A DNA stretch of 64,000 nt from assembly GCF_021295345.1 (NCBI RefSeq), contig NZ_JAIMJB010000014.1:62001-126000 (forward strand). Direction: 5' to 3'. This DNA is from Motilimonas eburnea (GTDB lineage Bacteria; Pseudomonadota; Gammaproteobacteria; Enterobacterales; CBDFNC01). Within the stretch, counting starts at the first letter, position 1, and each line of letters starts with the position of its first letter. The notes below the pieces were generated by a model. The model did no database searches, was not told the origin of the DNA, and saw nothing but the letters and a program-made list of their open reading frames with translations. A program made the position numbers and the translations under genes. Positions 35,380-43,697 of this stretch are shown one piece after another.

Positions 35380-36723
35380 TTGGAAAGGTTAATTGTAGAT
35401 ACCTTAGTCACTTGGAAGACAAGCTCTGCTAGGCGCTTGCTGGTGGTCAGTGGTGCTCGGGGAGTGGGTAAAAAGCAGCTATTAATCACGCAATTTGGCA
35501 AGCAGTTCAATCAAGTACATCACCTTGATTTAGCTGAAAATATTGAGTTACTAAACCATATCAAGTCACACACTCAAGCCAATCAATTAATTCCTATCCT
35601 AGAGCTGCTGTGCGCAACGCAGATAAATCACGAGCAAGATCTGATTGTTTTTAGCGGTTTGGACCAGCTCATCAGCAAAGCCAATATCAGCAAGGATCAG
35701 CTTGCAGCTTGGCTTGAAGCGTTGCAACACCTTGTCAGCAAAACGCCTGCGCTGTTTATTGCCTGTTGCTGTGTTGATAGCAGCCTCGTCACACCCAATT
35801 TACAGGCTCAATTGACCCAGGTGATCCTGCGACCCTTGAGTTTTCGCGAGTTTTTACAGGCATCACCCCATCGCGCTTTACTCAAAACTTATACTAAGCA
35901 AATTCAGTCTCCGGCAGCAGATAGCCGCCTAATGGAGCAATTTAAAGATTATTGTTTTACCGGTGGCTTACCAGCTGCAGTGGCGGCTTGGTTCTCACCT
36001 GATATAACCAGTATTCATCAACGGGTAGCAGAAGTTAGCGCTGTGCACCAGCGCTATCTAGCGCAATTGCGACAAGACATGAGTCCTTCACCTCTACCAC
36101 TTCAAGCGGTCTTTGAACAAGTTGCCAACCAGCTTGCCACCGCCACCGTTACCAGCGTGCAGCGCTTTAAATTTAAAGGCGTTTTACCTAATAAGCATCG
36201 TTATCAAGATTTTGCTGCCATCCTGCAATGGCTGCAGCAGCATCATTACCTATTGCTCAACTACCCCGTGCACGGCCACGTCCAACCACCTCTTGAGCGG
36301 CACCGCAAAACCAGCATGCTCAAGCTATTTTGGTTTGATCTGGGCTTATTGCATCATTACCTCGGGGTCGATTACAAAAGTCTCAAGCTCAGTAGCGCCC
36401 CGCTAAGTGGGTATTTGCTGCAAAGTTTTGTGCAACAAGAGCTCGTCGCCAGCGGCCTGCACCCTACCTATTCTTGGCAAGATGCCAGAGCCGAAATAGA
36501 GTTTATCCTTGATGGTGACAACCAAACCATCTTACCCCTTGAGGTGAAGTCGGCCATGCGCACCCGAGCTAAATCGATGCCATCCTACCAACAAAAATGC
36601 CGCCCCATCCAGATGGTCAAATTGCAGCCAGAGTGCCCTAACAAGGTTAACCGCGCCCCTTCTCATTTTCAGCATTGGCCAATCTATTTTACCGAGTTCA
36701 CCTTAGACTTATTGGCCCATTAA
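35380..36723 (+). CDS. DUF4143-type AAA ATPase with degenerate Walker motifs
   Basis: A 447-aa protein with the ATPase (about 1-170) plus DUF4143 (about 200-440) layout. The P-loop reads GARGVGKKQLL, with Lys where the usual Thr/Ser stands, and the Walker B region reads LIVFSGLDQLI rather than the usual FIDEIQ. The C-terminal nuclease-like segment keeps AEIEFILDGDNQTILPLEVKS, a D/E-x-K-like pattern. Starts with TTG after AAGGG. Function of the family is unknown. The triple operator upstream implies tight regulation; no dedicated repressor gene is adjacent. Confidence 0.78.
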   Translation: MERLIVDTLVTWKTSSARRLLVVSGARGVGKKQLLITQFGKQFNQVHHLDLAENIELLNHIKSHTQANQLIPILELLCATQINHEQDLIVFSGLDQLISKANISKDQLAAWLEALQHLVSKTPALFIACCCVDSSLVTPNLQAQLTQVILRPLSFREFLQASPHRALLKTYTKQIQSPAADSRLMEQFKDYCFTGGLPAAVAAWFSPDITSIHQRVAEVSAVHQRYLAQLRQDMSPSPLPLQAVFEQVANQLATATVTSVQRFKFKGVLPNKHRYQDFAAILQWLQQHHYLLLNYPVHGHVQPPLERHRKTSMLKLFWFDLGLLHHYLGVDYKSLKLSSAPLSGYLLQSFVQQELVASGLHPTYSWQDARAEIEFILDGDNQTILPLEVKSAMRTRAKSMPSYQQKCRPIQMVKLQPECPNKVNRAPSHFQHWPIYFTEFTLDLLAH

Positions 36724-36802
36724 ACCTCTCAAAGCCCCCCTTTAAGACCATGTCGTGAGACTCTAAAAGCGGTTTAGGCGGCAACAGGCAGGCTATGATT
36801 TA

Positions 36803-37555
36803 ATGGCCGGCATCTTGAAGTCACTTCGATATAACATGCAGTTTCACCATCAACACCTAGATTTAACCTGTTTTCGTCATGCTTATGCCATCGGCGACAT
36901 TCATGGCAAGCTAACGCAATTAAAAGCCGCTTTGGCCAAGGTGCAATTTGATCCTATGCAGGATTGTTTAATCAGTGTTGGCGATTTAATTGATCGCGGC
37001 CCTGAGTCTGCGGCCACCTTACACTTTTATCAGCAGCAGCCTTGGTTTTATGCGGTGGCAGGTAATCATGAATTAATGATGTCTAATGCCTTAGGCGTAT
37101 GGTGGCAAGCCGAGCGAAGTGACCTTGAGCAAAGGTATATCAACCTGTGGACGGTTAAAAACGGCGGTGAGTGGGCACTCACCCAAACCGAGCCAGCACT
37201 AAAACAACTGCAAGCCATTATTGAAGCCATGCCGAGTGCGCTGACTTGTCAGCTTGCTAATGGTAACACCATAGGTATTAGCCACGCTCAGCCCCACGGA
37301 TTAGACTGGCATGAGATGCAAACATGGCAAGGTGATATGCGGGAAAACCCACGTTGGATCTGGGGCCGAACTCGGATCAAAGAAACCAACCCAGAGCCGG
37401 TAAAAAATGTCGATCTGACCATCCATGGCCACACCATGAGTGAACAACCGGTGCGCATCGCCAATAGCCTATTTATCGACACCGCTTCCAGCCAGCAATA
37501 CCAAGGTCCGTTCACACTTTTTGAGCTAAATACCCTTCGGGCTTATCATTTTTAA
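36803..37555 (+). CDS. PrpA/PrpB-like serine/threonine protein phosphatase
   Basis: A 250-aa calcineurin-type metallophosphoesterase. All core motifs are present: GDIHGK (about 31-36), GDLIDRGPESA, GNHELMMSNALG, then ISHAQPHG and the late HGHTMSEQP histidines. It resembles phage lambda phosphatase and E. coli PrpA/PrpB. ATG 36803 follows AGGCAGG at about 11 nt; ATG 36836 is a possible alternative with no RBS. Cytoplasmic; targets unknown. Confidence 0.88.
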   Translation: MAGILKSLRYNMQFHHQHLDLTCFRHAYAIGDIHGKLTQLKAALAKVQFDPMQDCLISVGDLIDRGPESAATLHFYQQQPWFYAVAGNHELMMSNALGVWWQAERSDLEQRYINLWTVKNGGEWALTQTEPALKQLQAIIEAMPSALTCQLANGNTIGISHAQPHGLDWHEMQTWQGDMRENPRWIWGRTRIKETNPEPVKNVDLTIHGHTMSEQPVRIANSLFIDTASSQQYQGPFTLFELNTLRAYHF

Positions 37556-37665
37556 ACTTGCGCATTTGACAAAAGAAATGACAAGCTGTCTATTTTTTGC
37601 TCAACCATCAATCCCTGCTAAACTCTAAAGAAGTTCCTAAGAAAGCTGTATAGGCGTGTCGTGGC

Positions 37666-40074
37666 ATGGATGACCAAACCTCAAAAGTAAACTCGACGGC
37701 AAGCTTTGTCCCCGTTTCTCCACAAGAGCCCGATACCTGTGCGGTACAATTGCACCGTTTACAAGCCATGTTGCAATTTCAGCCCCAATCGGCCCAGTGG
37801 GATCATCACACGGTGTGTCATTTTACCTTCAACCTACTAAGCTTAGGAGCCAAGGTCGAACACATTTTATTAGTCCAGTTTAACTCACCCAATACTCCTG
37901 CATCTGGGGGGCAAATCCTTAGCCAAACAGGGACCTTACAACAAGCCGAGAAAGCATCCATCAGCCGTATCATTTTGAGCCGTGCGACTTGCCAACAGGC
38001 ACTCTCAGAGCTCAACCAAGGCCATGAGCAACCGCCCTGGTGTAGCATCAGCATTGACCGTAATAATGTGCTACAACAACCCGCTTTGTTTCTGATCATT
38101 AAGGCCGCCTTTATCAGCCCAGAATTAGCGCAAACGGAACTGCTCATCTTACACTCGCGTTTGAAAGCTTTACTCAACAATGGACAATACGAACAAATTA
38201 GCCCAGATGTTTATCAAGCGCTGACGATGCAAGCCTCTGAAAACCCATCTATAGATCGCCTATGTGAACAACTGAGGCTGGCCTTAAAACCCTATTTAGC
38301 CGACGTAGAAAACTACGTCATCATGATCAAAGACAATGAACCCAGCTTATACTACACCAGCAGTAAAAAGCTCACGGCACCTCTCTACTTATCCCTTGCT
38401 AAAAAGGTAATTAATGAGCGAAAAGCACAGTTATTTACCCCTCTAAGCTTTGCTCATTGGCAGTGCCAACAAGGGAGTACGCCTCATTCAATGCCATTGC
38501 AGCATGCTTGGTATGGCACCCCGATATTTTATGGTGAAAAACTGCTCGGTGTGTTGGCCATTTGCAGTGCCAGTAAGCAACAAACCATGCAAGCGGAGTT
38601 ACGCGCTCTCACCAGTTACTGCGCCTACTTAGCCGCGCTAACCCTGCAACGTCAACTGACTCAGTATTCAATTCAAGAGAGCTTGCAATTTGACAGGCAA
38701 GTTAAAAACCGCATCAAGCAACTTAGCCAATCCAATCGCAAACTGGAGCAAGAGTTAAAGCAATATCAAAGTGTGCGAGAGAAACTCACCTACGGAGCAT
38801 TTCACGATCCCCTCACACAACTCGGTAATCGCGCCCTCTTCATCGAAAAACTCCGTGATGCATTTAAACGGGTACAACGCCACCCCGAGCAAACCTTTGC
38901 GGTTATTTTTATTGATCTGAATAAATTTAAGAATATTAACGACTACTTTGGCCATCAGATGGGCGACCAAGTCTTGATTCATAGTGCACGCCTACTCGAA
39001 ACCTGTATTCGGCAAAATGATGTGTTATCCCGCTTTGGCGGCGATGAGTTTGTGATTATGTTGGATAAAATCAGCCACAAGAGCGACATCATCGAAATTG
39101 CACAACGCATCGTTGCCGCCTTTGATTCCCCTATGTCCATCAACAACGAACTGCTCACTTGCAAATGCAGTTTGGGCATTACCCAAGTCAGTAACCACTA
39201 TGAGAATGTCGAGCAGATTCTAGAAGATGCCGACCAAGCCATGTATGAAGCCAAACACAGCGACAGTCATTTCAGCTTTTATCAAGACAATGGGATTAGT
39301 AAAAATAATGACCAACTAAGCCAAGACTTACTTGAGGCGATCTCTCATGGTGATATTGTGCCCCATTACCAACCCATGATCAGGTTACAAGATAACAGCT
39401 TGATGGGTTTTGAAGTGGTCGCCCGTTGGAGCGATCGTAAGCACACTTTACGTAAAGCATTGGATTTTATTCCTTTTGCCGAGAAAAGCGGTCTGATTAT
39501 CGATTTGGATTTGGATATTTTGCGCCAAGCTTGTCAACAACTGCATCAATGGCAAAAGCTGGCCCTGCATCCCAAACATATTCGCGTCGCGGTAAACCTT
39601 TCTGCCAAGCACTTAATCAAGACCGAGTCGGTGGAGCAATTACTGGCCATCATCCGCGAAGCCAAGGTCTCTCCCAAAAATTTGGTGTTTGAGTTTAGTG
39701 AAAAAGAGTTTGTACGACAAAATCAACCTTCATTCGAGGCATTAGATATGTTGCGTAAAGAAGGAATATTAATCGGCATGGATGACTTCGGCACCGGCTT
39801 TAGCTCACTCAACGCCTTGTTTGACTACCCTATCGACTTTATCAAGGTGGATCGTTCATTTACCCAACGCATGCTTAGCTCGAAAAAAGATTTATCCATG
39901 ATGCGTGCAGTGCGCGATATGAGTAACGATTTAGGGTTTCAAGTTATTATTGAAGGTATAGAAACCTTACAGCAACATAAAAAGTTAGTGGAAATCGGCT
40001 GTGAATACGGTCAAGGCTACTATATCGCCAAGCCGATGAAACCCGGCGATGTAGAGCATTTGTTTGAGGCCTAA
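37666..40074 (+). CDS. GAF-like / GGDEF / EAL cyclic-di-GMP protein
   Basis: An 802-aa cytoplasmic protein with no TM segment. A GAF-like sensor region (about 200-330) is followed by a short coiled-coil and a GGDEF domain with intact RFGGDEFVIM (about 456-465). Its EAL domain has EVV at about 583-585 in place of EAL. The other EAL-type catalytic positions remain: VNLSAKH, EFSEKEF, GMDDFGTGFSSL, IKVDRSF and IEGIET. It may make or break cyclic-di-GMP; the EVV change makes phosphodiesterase activity uncertain. Confidence 0.9.
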   Translation: MDDQTSKVNSTASFVPVSPQEPDTCAVQLHRLQAMLQFQPQSAQWDHHTVCHFTFNLLSLGAKVEHILLVQFNSPNTPASGGQILSQTGTLQQAEKASISRIILSRATCQQALSELNQGHEQPPWCSISIDRNNVLQQPALFLIIKAAFISPELAQTELLILHSRLKALLNNGQYEQISPDVYQALTMQASENPSIDRLCEQLRLALKPYLADVENYVIMIKDNEPSLYYTSSKKLTAPLYLSLAKKVINERKAQLFTPLSFAHWQCQQGSTPHSMPLQHAWYGTPIFYGEKLLGVLAICSASKQQTMQAELRALTSYCAYLAALTLQRQLTQYSIQESLQFDRQVKNRIKQLSQSNRKLEQELKQYQSVREKLTYGAFHDPLTQLGNRALFIEKLRDAFKRVQRHPEQTFAVIFIDLNKFKNINDYFGHQMGDQVLIHSARLLETCIRQNDVLSRFGGDEFVIMLDKISHKSDIIEIAQRIVAAFDSPMSINNELLTCKCSLGITQVSNHYENVEQILEDADQAMYEAKHSDSHFSFYQDNGISKNNDQLSQDLLEAISHGDIVPHYQPMIRLQDNSLMGFEVVARWSDRKHTLRKALDFIPFAEKSGLIIDLDLDILRQACQQLHQWQKLALHPKHIRVAVNLSAKHLIKTESVEQLLAIIREAKVSPKNLVFEFSEKEFVRQNQPSFEALDMLRKEGILIGMDDFGTGFSSLNALFDYPIDFIKVDRSFTQRMLSSKKDLSMMRAVRDMSNDLGFQVIIEGIETLQQHKKLVEIGCEYGQGYYIAKPMKPGDVEHLFEA

Positions 40075-40126
40075 ACCGCTTTCTTGCTATAGTGTCGGTT
40101 CATTTTTGATAGTGAATGGCAACCTA

Positions 40127-40525
40127 ATGACCCGAGCTGCGCCTTCTCAAGAGAGGGTTATCATAGACTTTTTACGTCAGGCTTTACCTGATGTTAAGCT
40201 GATCTACCTATTTGGATCTCATGCCAATGGTTCAGCCACTGCCAACAGCGACTTTGATATGGCCATCTTGCCCTCGGCACCACTTGATAACGTGCAAAGA
40301 TTTAACCTAGCCCAAGAATTGGCTATCCAACTAGACAGAGACGTGGATCTAGTCGACCTGTTAAACGCCTCCACCGTGATGCAGATGCAAGTCGTGACAA
40401 CCGGCAAACTCCTCTTTGGCGATCCTGATGTCGATGTCGTGTTTAGCGCCCAAATATATAGTATGTACGGCCGCTTACAGGAAGACAGAAAAGACATCAT
40501 TCAAAGCTTTATACAGGGCGAATAA
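40127..40525 (+). CDS. mntA: MntA-type nucleotidyltransferase antitoxin (orphaned)
   Basis: A 132-aa minimal nucleotidyltransferase with the motif GSHANGSATANSDFDMAIL (about 31-49), that is GSx10DxD. The family AMPylates and neutralises the HepT RNase toxin. The C-terminal VDLVDLLNASTVMQMQVV and SMYGRLQEDRKDII parts match MntA. ATG 40127 matches the family N terminus; the frame is open from 40064 in the preceding gene. hepT should follow immediately, but a MITE-like element starts 2 bp after the stop codon and only the 3' end of hepT remains. Confidence 0.85.
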   Translation: MTRAAPSQERVIIDFLRQALPDVKLIYLFGSHANGSATANSDFDMAILPSAPLDNVQRFNLAQELAIQLDRDVDLVDLLNASTVMQMQVVTTGKLLFGDPDVDVVFSAQIYSMYGRLQEDRKDIIQSFIQGE

Positions 40526-40527
40526 TA

Positions 40528-40803
40528 GGGCCTGCTGACCTTTCGCGGTTAATTTTTGTTCGAGATAAAAGCGTTTTGAGCAAGGCGAGCGGTATGTAGC
40601 TTAGCATTCTAAGTAAATACTGCTCAACGACGAACAAAACGCTTTTAGCCGAATCCGTAGGACAGCGTTTGTTGGTCATTTCTGCTGCGTTAGCGCCTTT
40701 TTGCATAGTTGACTATGCTGCAAAGTCGCTGCCTACAACGATTGTTTTGTATAAATACCCAACAAATCGCTGCAAAAACAAGCTCAAAAGGTCAACAGGC
40801 CCT
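40528..40803. repeat. MITE-like element, GGGCCTG-CTGACCTTT family (long form)
   Basis: 276 bp bounded by inverted ends AGGGCCTGCTGACCTTT and AAAGGTCAACAGGCCCT. It contains several internal inverted segments and no transposase. A shorter copy lies at 56954-57100 and a decayed left end at 48797-48828. It lies at the mntA-hepT junction. Confidence 0.85.
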
Positions 40804-40890
40804 AAGCAAGACACAGTGATTGCGGTGGTTAAGCACCACCTTGATGCTTGTAAAGACTTTAGCCAACAAATCTTAACCAGTCAGTCCTAA
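40804..40890 (+). pseudogene. Remnant of a HepT toxin gene (3' end only)
   Basis: 28 codons in an open frame directly after the MITE-like element encode KQDTVIAVVKHHLDACKDFS and QQILTSQS, then stop. This resembles the C-terminal helix of HepT/DUF86 toxins, which end in patterns such as VxxHLxDFxxFxxxIL. Position directly after mntA supports the assignment. The catalytic Rx4-6H part, which would lie upstream, is absent. Together with the REP cluster these features fill the 40.5-41.0 kb gap. Confidence 0.65.
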
Positions 40891-40924
40891 AGGCAACCAG
40901 TTATAGCCTTGTCAGCTCATAGTG

Positions 40925-40987
40925 CTGTGGGAGCTGCTGTTCTGTGGGAGCTGCAGTTCTGTGGGAGCTGCAGTCATGCAGCGATAA
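40925..40987 (+). repeat. REP hairpin with two upstream 17-bp partial copies
   Basis: CTGTGGGAGCTGCTGTT, CTGTGGGAGCTGCAGTT, then the complete element CTGTGGGAGCTGCAGTCATG followed by CAGCGATA. The complete element folds as GCTGCA-GTCA-TGCAGC. The unit period is exactly 17 bp. Confidence 0.8.
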
Positions 40988-41026
40988 ATATCACCAAGCC
41001 TGTTCGCCTACTACCTAAGGTAAAGC

Positions 41027-41929
41027 CTATGGCTTTGCCAACTCATCACTCAATAAATCGATAAAGCAGCGCACCTTAGGCGACAAATGCTTGCGACTGG
41101 GGTAAACCGCGTACACATTCACGTCCGCTTCAACAAAATCATTGAACAAGACATCAACCTGCTCGCTGGCAAAAGCAGCATCCAGATAAAAGCCAGGTAA
41201 ACGGCAGATACCTTGATCGGCTAGCGCCATTTGCAGCTGAGTTTGACCATCGTTACAACGCATTTTTTCATTAACATCAACACTGAACTTTTCACCATCG
41301 TGGGAGGTAAAATCCCAGCGACTAGGGTGTTTCGCATTGCTGTAGCAAATACAATGATGCTTAGCCAATTCCCGTGGGTGATAAGGGCGGCCGCGCTTGG
41401 CAATATAACCATGAGAGGCAATTACATAGGTCTGACAGCTGAACACGCGCTTGCAGATCAGACTCGACTCTTCTAGTTGAGGCGTGGCGCGGATCGCCAA
41501 ATCGTAGCCATCACCAATCACATCTATATGCTTGTTACTTAAGTCTAAATCCAAGCGTACATTGGGGTATAAATCGAGAAACTTGGCCATAATTGGCTGT
41601 AAATACTGAGCACTAAAGCCAATCGGGCAACTCACCTTCAGCGTCCCTTTGGGGTCAACGCTGTTGTGGGTGATCGCGGTAATGGCGGCTTCTGCATCCA
41701 ATAACAGCTGAGTACAATGCTGATAATAGGCCTCCCCTTCGGGCGTCAATGCCACAGAACGGGTGGTGCGATTAAGCAAGCGCACACCTAAACGCTTCTC
41801 CAACTTATTGATTTCTTTACTTACATGGGAGCTAGAATGGCCTAATTGCTCGGCCGCAGCGCTAAACCCTTGGCTTTTTACCACCTGCACAAAGATTTCA
41901 ATCCCGTCAAAAGGCTTATTATTAGTCAT
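41027..41929 (-). CDS. LysR family transcriptional regulator
   Basis: A 300-aa LysR protein with an N-terminal winged HTH (about 8-65: EIFVQVVKSQGFSAAAEQLG, HSSSHVSKEINKLEKRLGVR) and a periplasmic-binding-like effector domain. It belongs to the subgroup with LLNRTTRSVALTPEGEAYYQ, common near small oxidoreductases. It is divergent from the FMN reductase-like gene at 42073, its likely target. The roughly 140-bp gap contains the promoters. Confidence 0.9.
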   Translation of the reverse strand: MTNNKPFDGIEIFVQVVKSQGFSAAAEQLGHSSSHVSKEINKLEKRLGVRLLNRTTRSVALTPEGEAYYQHCTQLLLDAEAAITAITHNSVDPKGTLKVSCPIGFSAQYLQPIMAKFLDLYPNVRLDLDLSNKHIDVIGDGYDLAIRATPQLEESSLICKRVFSCQTYVIASHGYIAKRGRPYHPRELAKHHCICYSNAKHPSRWDFTSHDGEKFSVDVNEKMRCNDGQTQLQMALADQGICRLPGFYLDAAFASEQVDVLFNDFVEADVNVYAVYPSRKHLSPKVRCFIDLLSDELAKP

Positions 41930-42072
41930 ATGGAAATAGTAAATCCACTTTTGGCATATTAATAAATGAGAGTAACAAATATAGAATAGGTTTTATCAGT
42001 TCAAGGCACAAACGTTAAATGCTTCAAGCGCCGCGAACACCTAACAATGTCAGCCTATTTAGGAGCAAGATC

Positions 42073-42600
42073 ATGAAAATATTAGCCTTTGCAGCAAGCA
42101 GCTCAAAACAATCGATCAACAAAGCATTAGCCAACTATGCCGCTTCTTTAGTGGACGGTGCCGAAGTTGAATTGATCGACATTAATGATTACGAAATGGC
42201 GATTTATAGCAGCGATCGTGAAAATGAATCGGGCATTCCTTTAGCTGCGCAGCAGTTTTACCAAAAAATCAGTGAAGCCGATGCCATTGTGATTTCTTTC
42301 GCCGAGCACAACGGCTCTTACACTGCGGCTTACAAAAACCTATTTGATTGGACATCACGCATAAACATGAAGGTATATCAAAACAAGCCTATGGTGCTGT
42401 TAGCGACTTCACCTGGCCCAGGCGGTGCCCAATCTGTGCTCAATGCCGCCATCACATCGGCGCCCTTCTTCGCAGCAGATGTTAAGGGCAGCTTGTCGCT
42501 ACCGAGTTTTTATGAGCATTTTGATGTTGAAACTCAGCAAATTCGCTCACCAGAGTGGTTGGATAAATTGGCCACTACCATGGCCAGCCTAACCTACTAA
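42073..42600 (+). CDS. NADPH-dependent FMN reductase-like flavoprotein
   Basis: A 175-aa flavodoxin-fold protein. The N-terminal AASSSKQSINKALANYAASL binds FMN phosphate, SFAEHNGSYTAAYKNLFDWTSR is the family's FMN/dimer segment, and LLATSPGPGGAQSVL follows. It probably reduces quinones, flavins or other small electron acceptors. ATG 42073, 8 nt after AGGAG, is chosen; the frame is open from 42019. Divergent from a LysR gene that probably controls it. Confidence 0.88.
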   Translation: MKILAFAASSSKQSINKALANYAASLVDGAEVELIDINDYEMAIYSSDRENESGIPLAAQQFYQKISEADAIVISFAEHNGSYTAAYKNLFDWTSRINMKVYQNKPMVLLATSPGPGGAQSVLNAAITSAPFFAADVKGSLSLPSFYEHFDVETQQIRSPEWLDKLATTMASLTY

Positions 42601-42740
42601 TTGCATCCATTACTGGAAAAGCAAACAAAGCTTGCCTTCGGTCACGGGCTATCATTAAAATCAGTTAGTTATTGATAGTCCCTCGTCATTTTGTGGTTCT
42701 AGCAACAAGGTGACATGCCCGTGATTGCAAGGAATAAGCA

Positions 42741-43565
42741 ATGAAAACTCAGTTAATCGCCACCCTGTTTTGCCTGTTTGGCCTCACCGCTTGTAGTGGT
42801 TTAGTCAGCGACAAAACTGGCCAAAATACCGTTTCAAGTAGCTTGGTTGACTTTCTCTACCCTAATTACCATAGCCGCTCACAACATCAACCTGAAATTC
42901 CCACCCTGAATTTACCCGTCAAGGTGGGCATTGCGTTTGTGCCACCCAACCAAGATAACCGTCATCACATTCACGAAAAAGATCAGATTGAACTCCTTAA
43001 CAAAGTGAAATCGGCTTTTACTCAATATGATTATATTGACCATATTGAAGTGATCCCAAGCACCTATCTACAAGGTGGTAAGGGCTTTACCTTCTTATCA
43101 CAGCTCGGTCGACTTTATGATATCGACGTGATTGCCCTGGTGTCTTACGACCAAGTGAGCCAATCCAAGGAAAATAATGCCGCACTGCTCTATTGGACCA
43201 TAGTGGGCTTGTACATGATCCCGGGCAATCAAAACTCGGTACAAACCTTTGTGGATACCGCCGTGTTCGACATCAAAAGCGAAAAAATGCTATTTCGCGC
43301 ACCGGGCATCAGCGAGTTAGAACGGTTGAGCACCGCCATTGGCGTTGATGACACCTTAAGTGATAAATCGCGCGAAGGCTTTGCCCTCGCCGTCGACGAC
43401 ATGACCAAAAACCTAGACGCTGAGCTCGCGCGCTTTAAAACCCGCATTAAAGAAGAAAAAGTCGCCAACATCACCCATCGCGATGGTTACAGTGGCGGCG
43501 GCAGTATGGGTATTTTGTTGCTGGCTATGCTAATGGTAGGGGTGTTCAGAAGGGCCTGTCGATGA
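42741..43565 (+). CDS. Rhombotarget lipoprotein (rhombosortase substrate)
   Basis: A 274-aa lipoprotein with lipobox LTAC (Cys about 18) and a C-terminal tripartite sorting signal: a Gly-rich SGGGS, a hydrophobic helix MGILLLAMLMVGV and the basic tail FRRACR. That is the pattern of GlyGly-CTERM proteins cut by rhombosortase, an intramembrane rhomboid-type protease. The body (VKVGIAFVPP, VIALVSYDQV, FDIKSEKMLFRAPG) matches the rhombotarget lipoprotein family. No rhombosortase gene is present in this window. Function beyond sorting unknown. Confidence 0.8.
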   Translation: MKTQLIATLFCLFGLTACSGLVSDKTGQNTVSSSLVDFLYPNYHSRSQHQPEIPTLNLPVKVGIAFVPPNQDNRHHIHEKDQIELLNKVKSAFTQYDYIDHIEVIPSTYLQGGKGFTFLSQLGRLYDIDVIALVSYDQVSQSKENNAALLYWTIVGLYMIPGNQNSVQTFVDTAVFDIKSEKMLFRAPGISELERLSTAIGVDDTLSDKSREGFALAVDDMTKNLDAELARFKTRIKEEKVANITHRDGYSGGGSMGILLLAMLMVGVFRRACR

Positions 43566-43697
43566 CGTTCACTCTGTGAGAGGTAAGCCATAAAGGCTTT
43601 TTCAGGGAAAGAGGGATCACGCATTAACCCTAAGTCGGTTGCAGCCTAGCTTTAGAATGCAAATAATCTGAGCCCTTAAATCTGAACTGGTGTATTT

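Noticed and set aside
40669-40803. Protein-coding start of a 73-codon gene inside the MITE-like element
   Set aside because: The first 45 codons read through repeat sequence found elsewhere as non-coding. Only the last 28 codons look like a real protein (HepT remnant).
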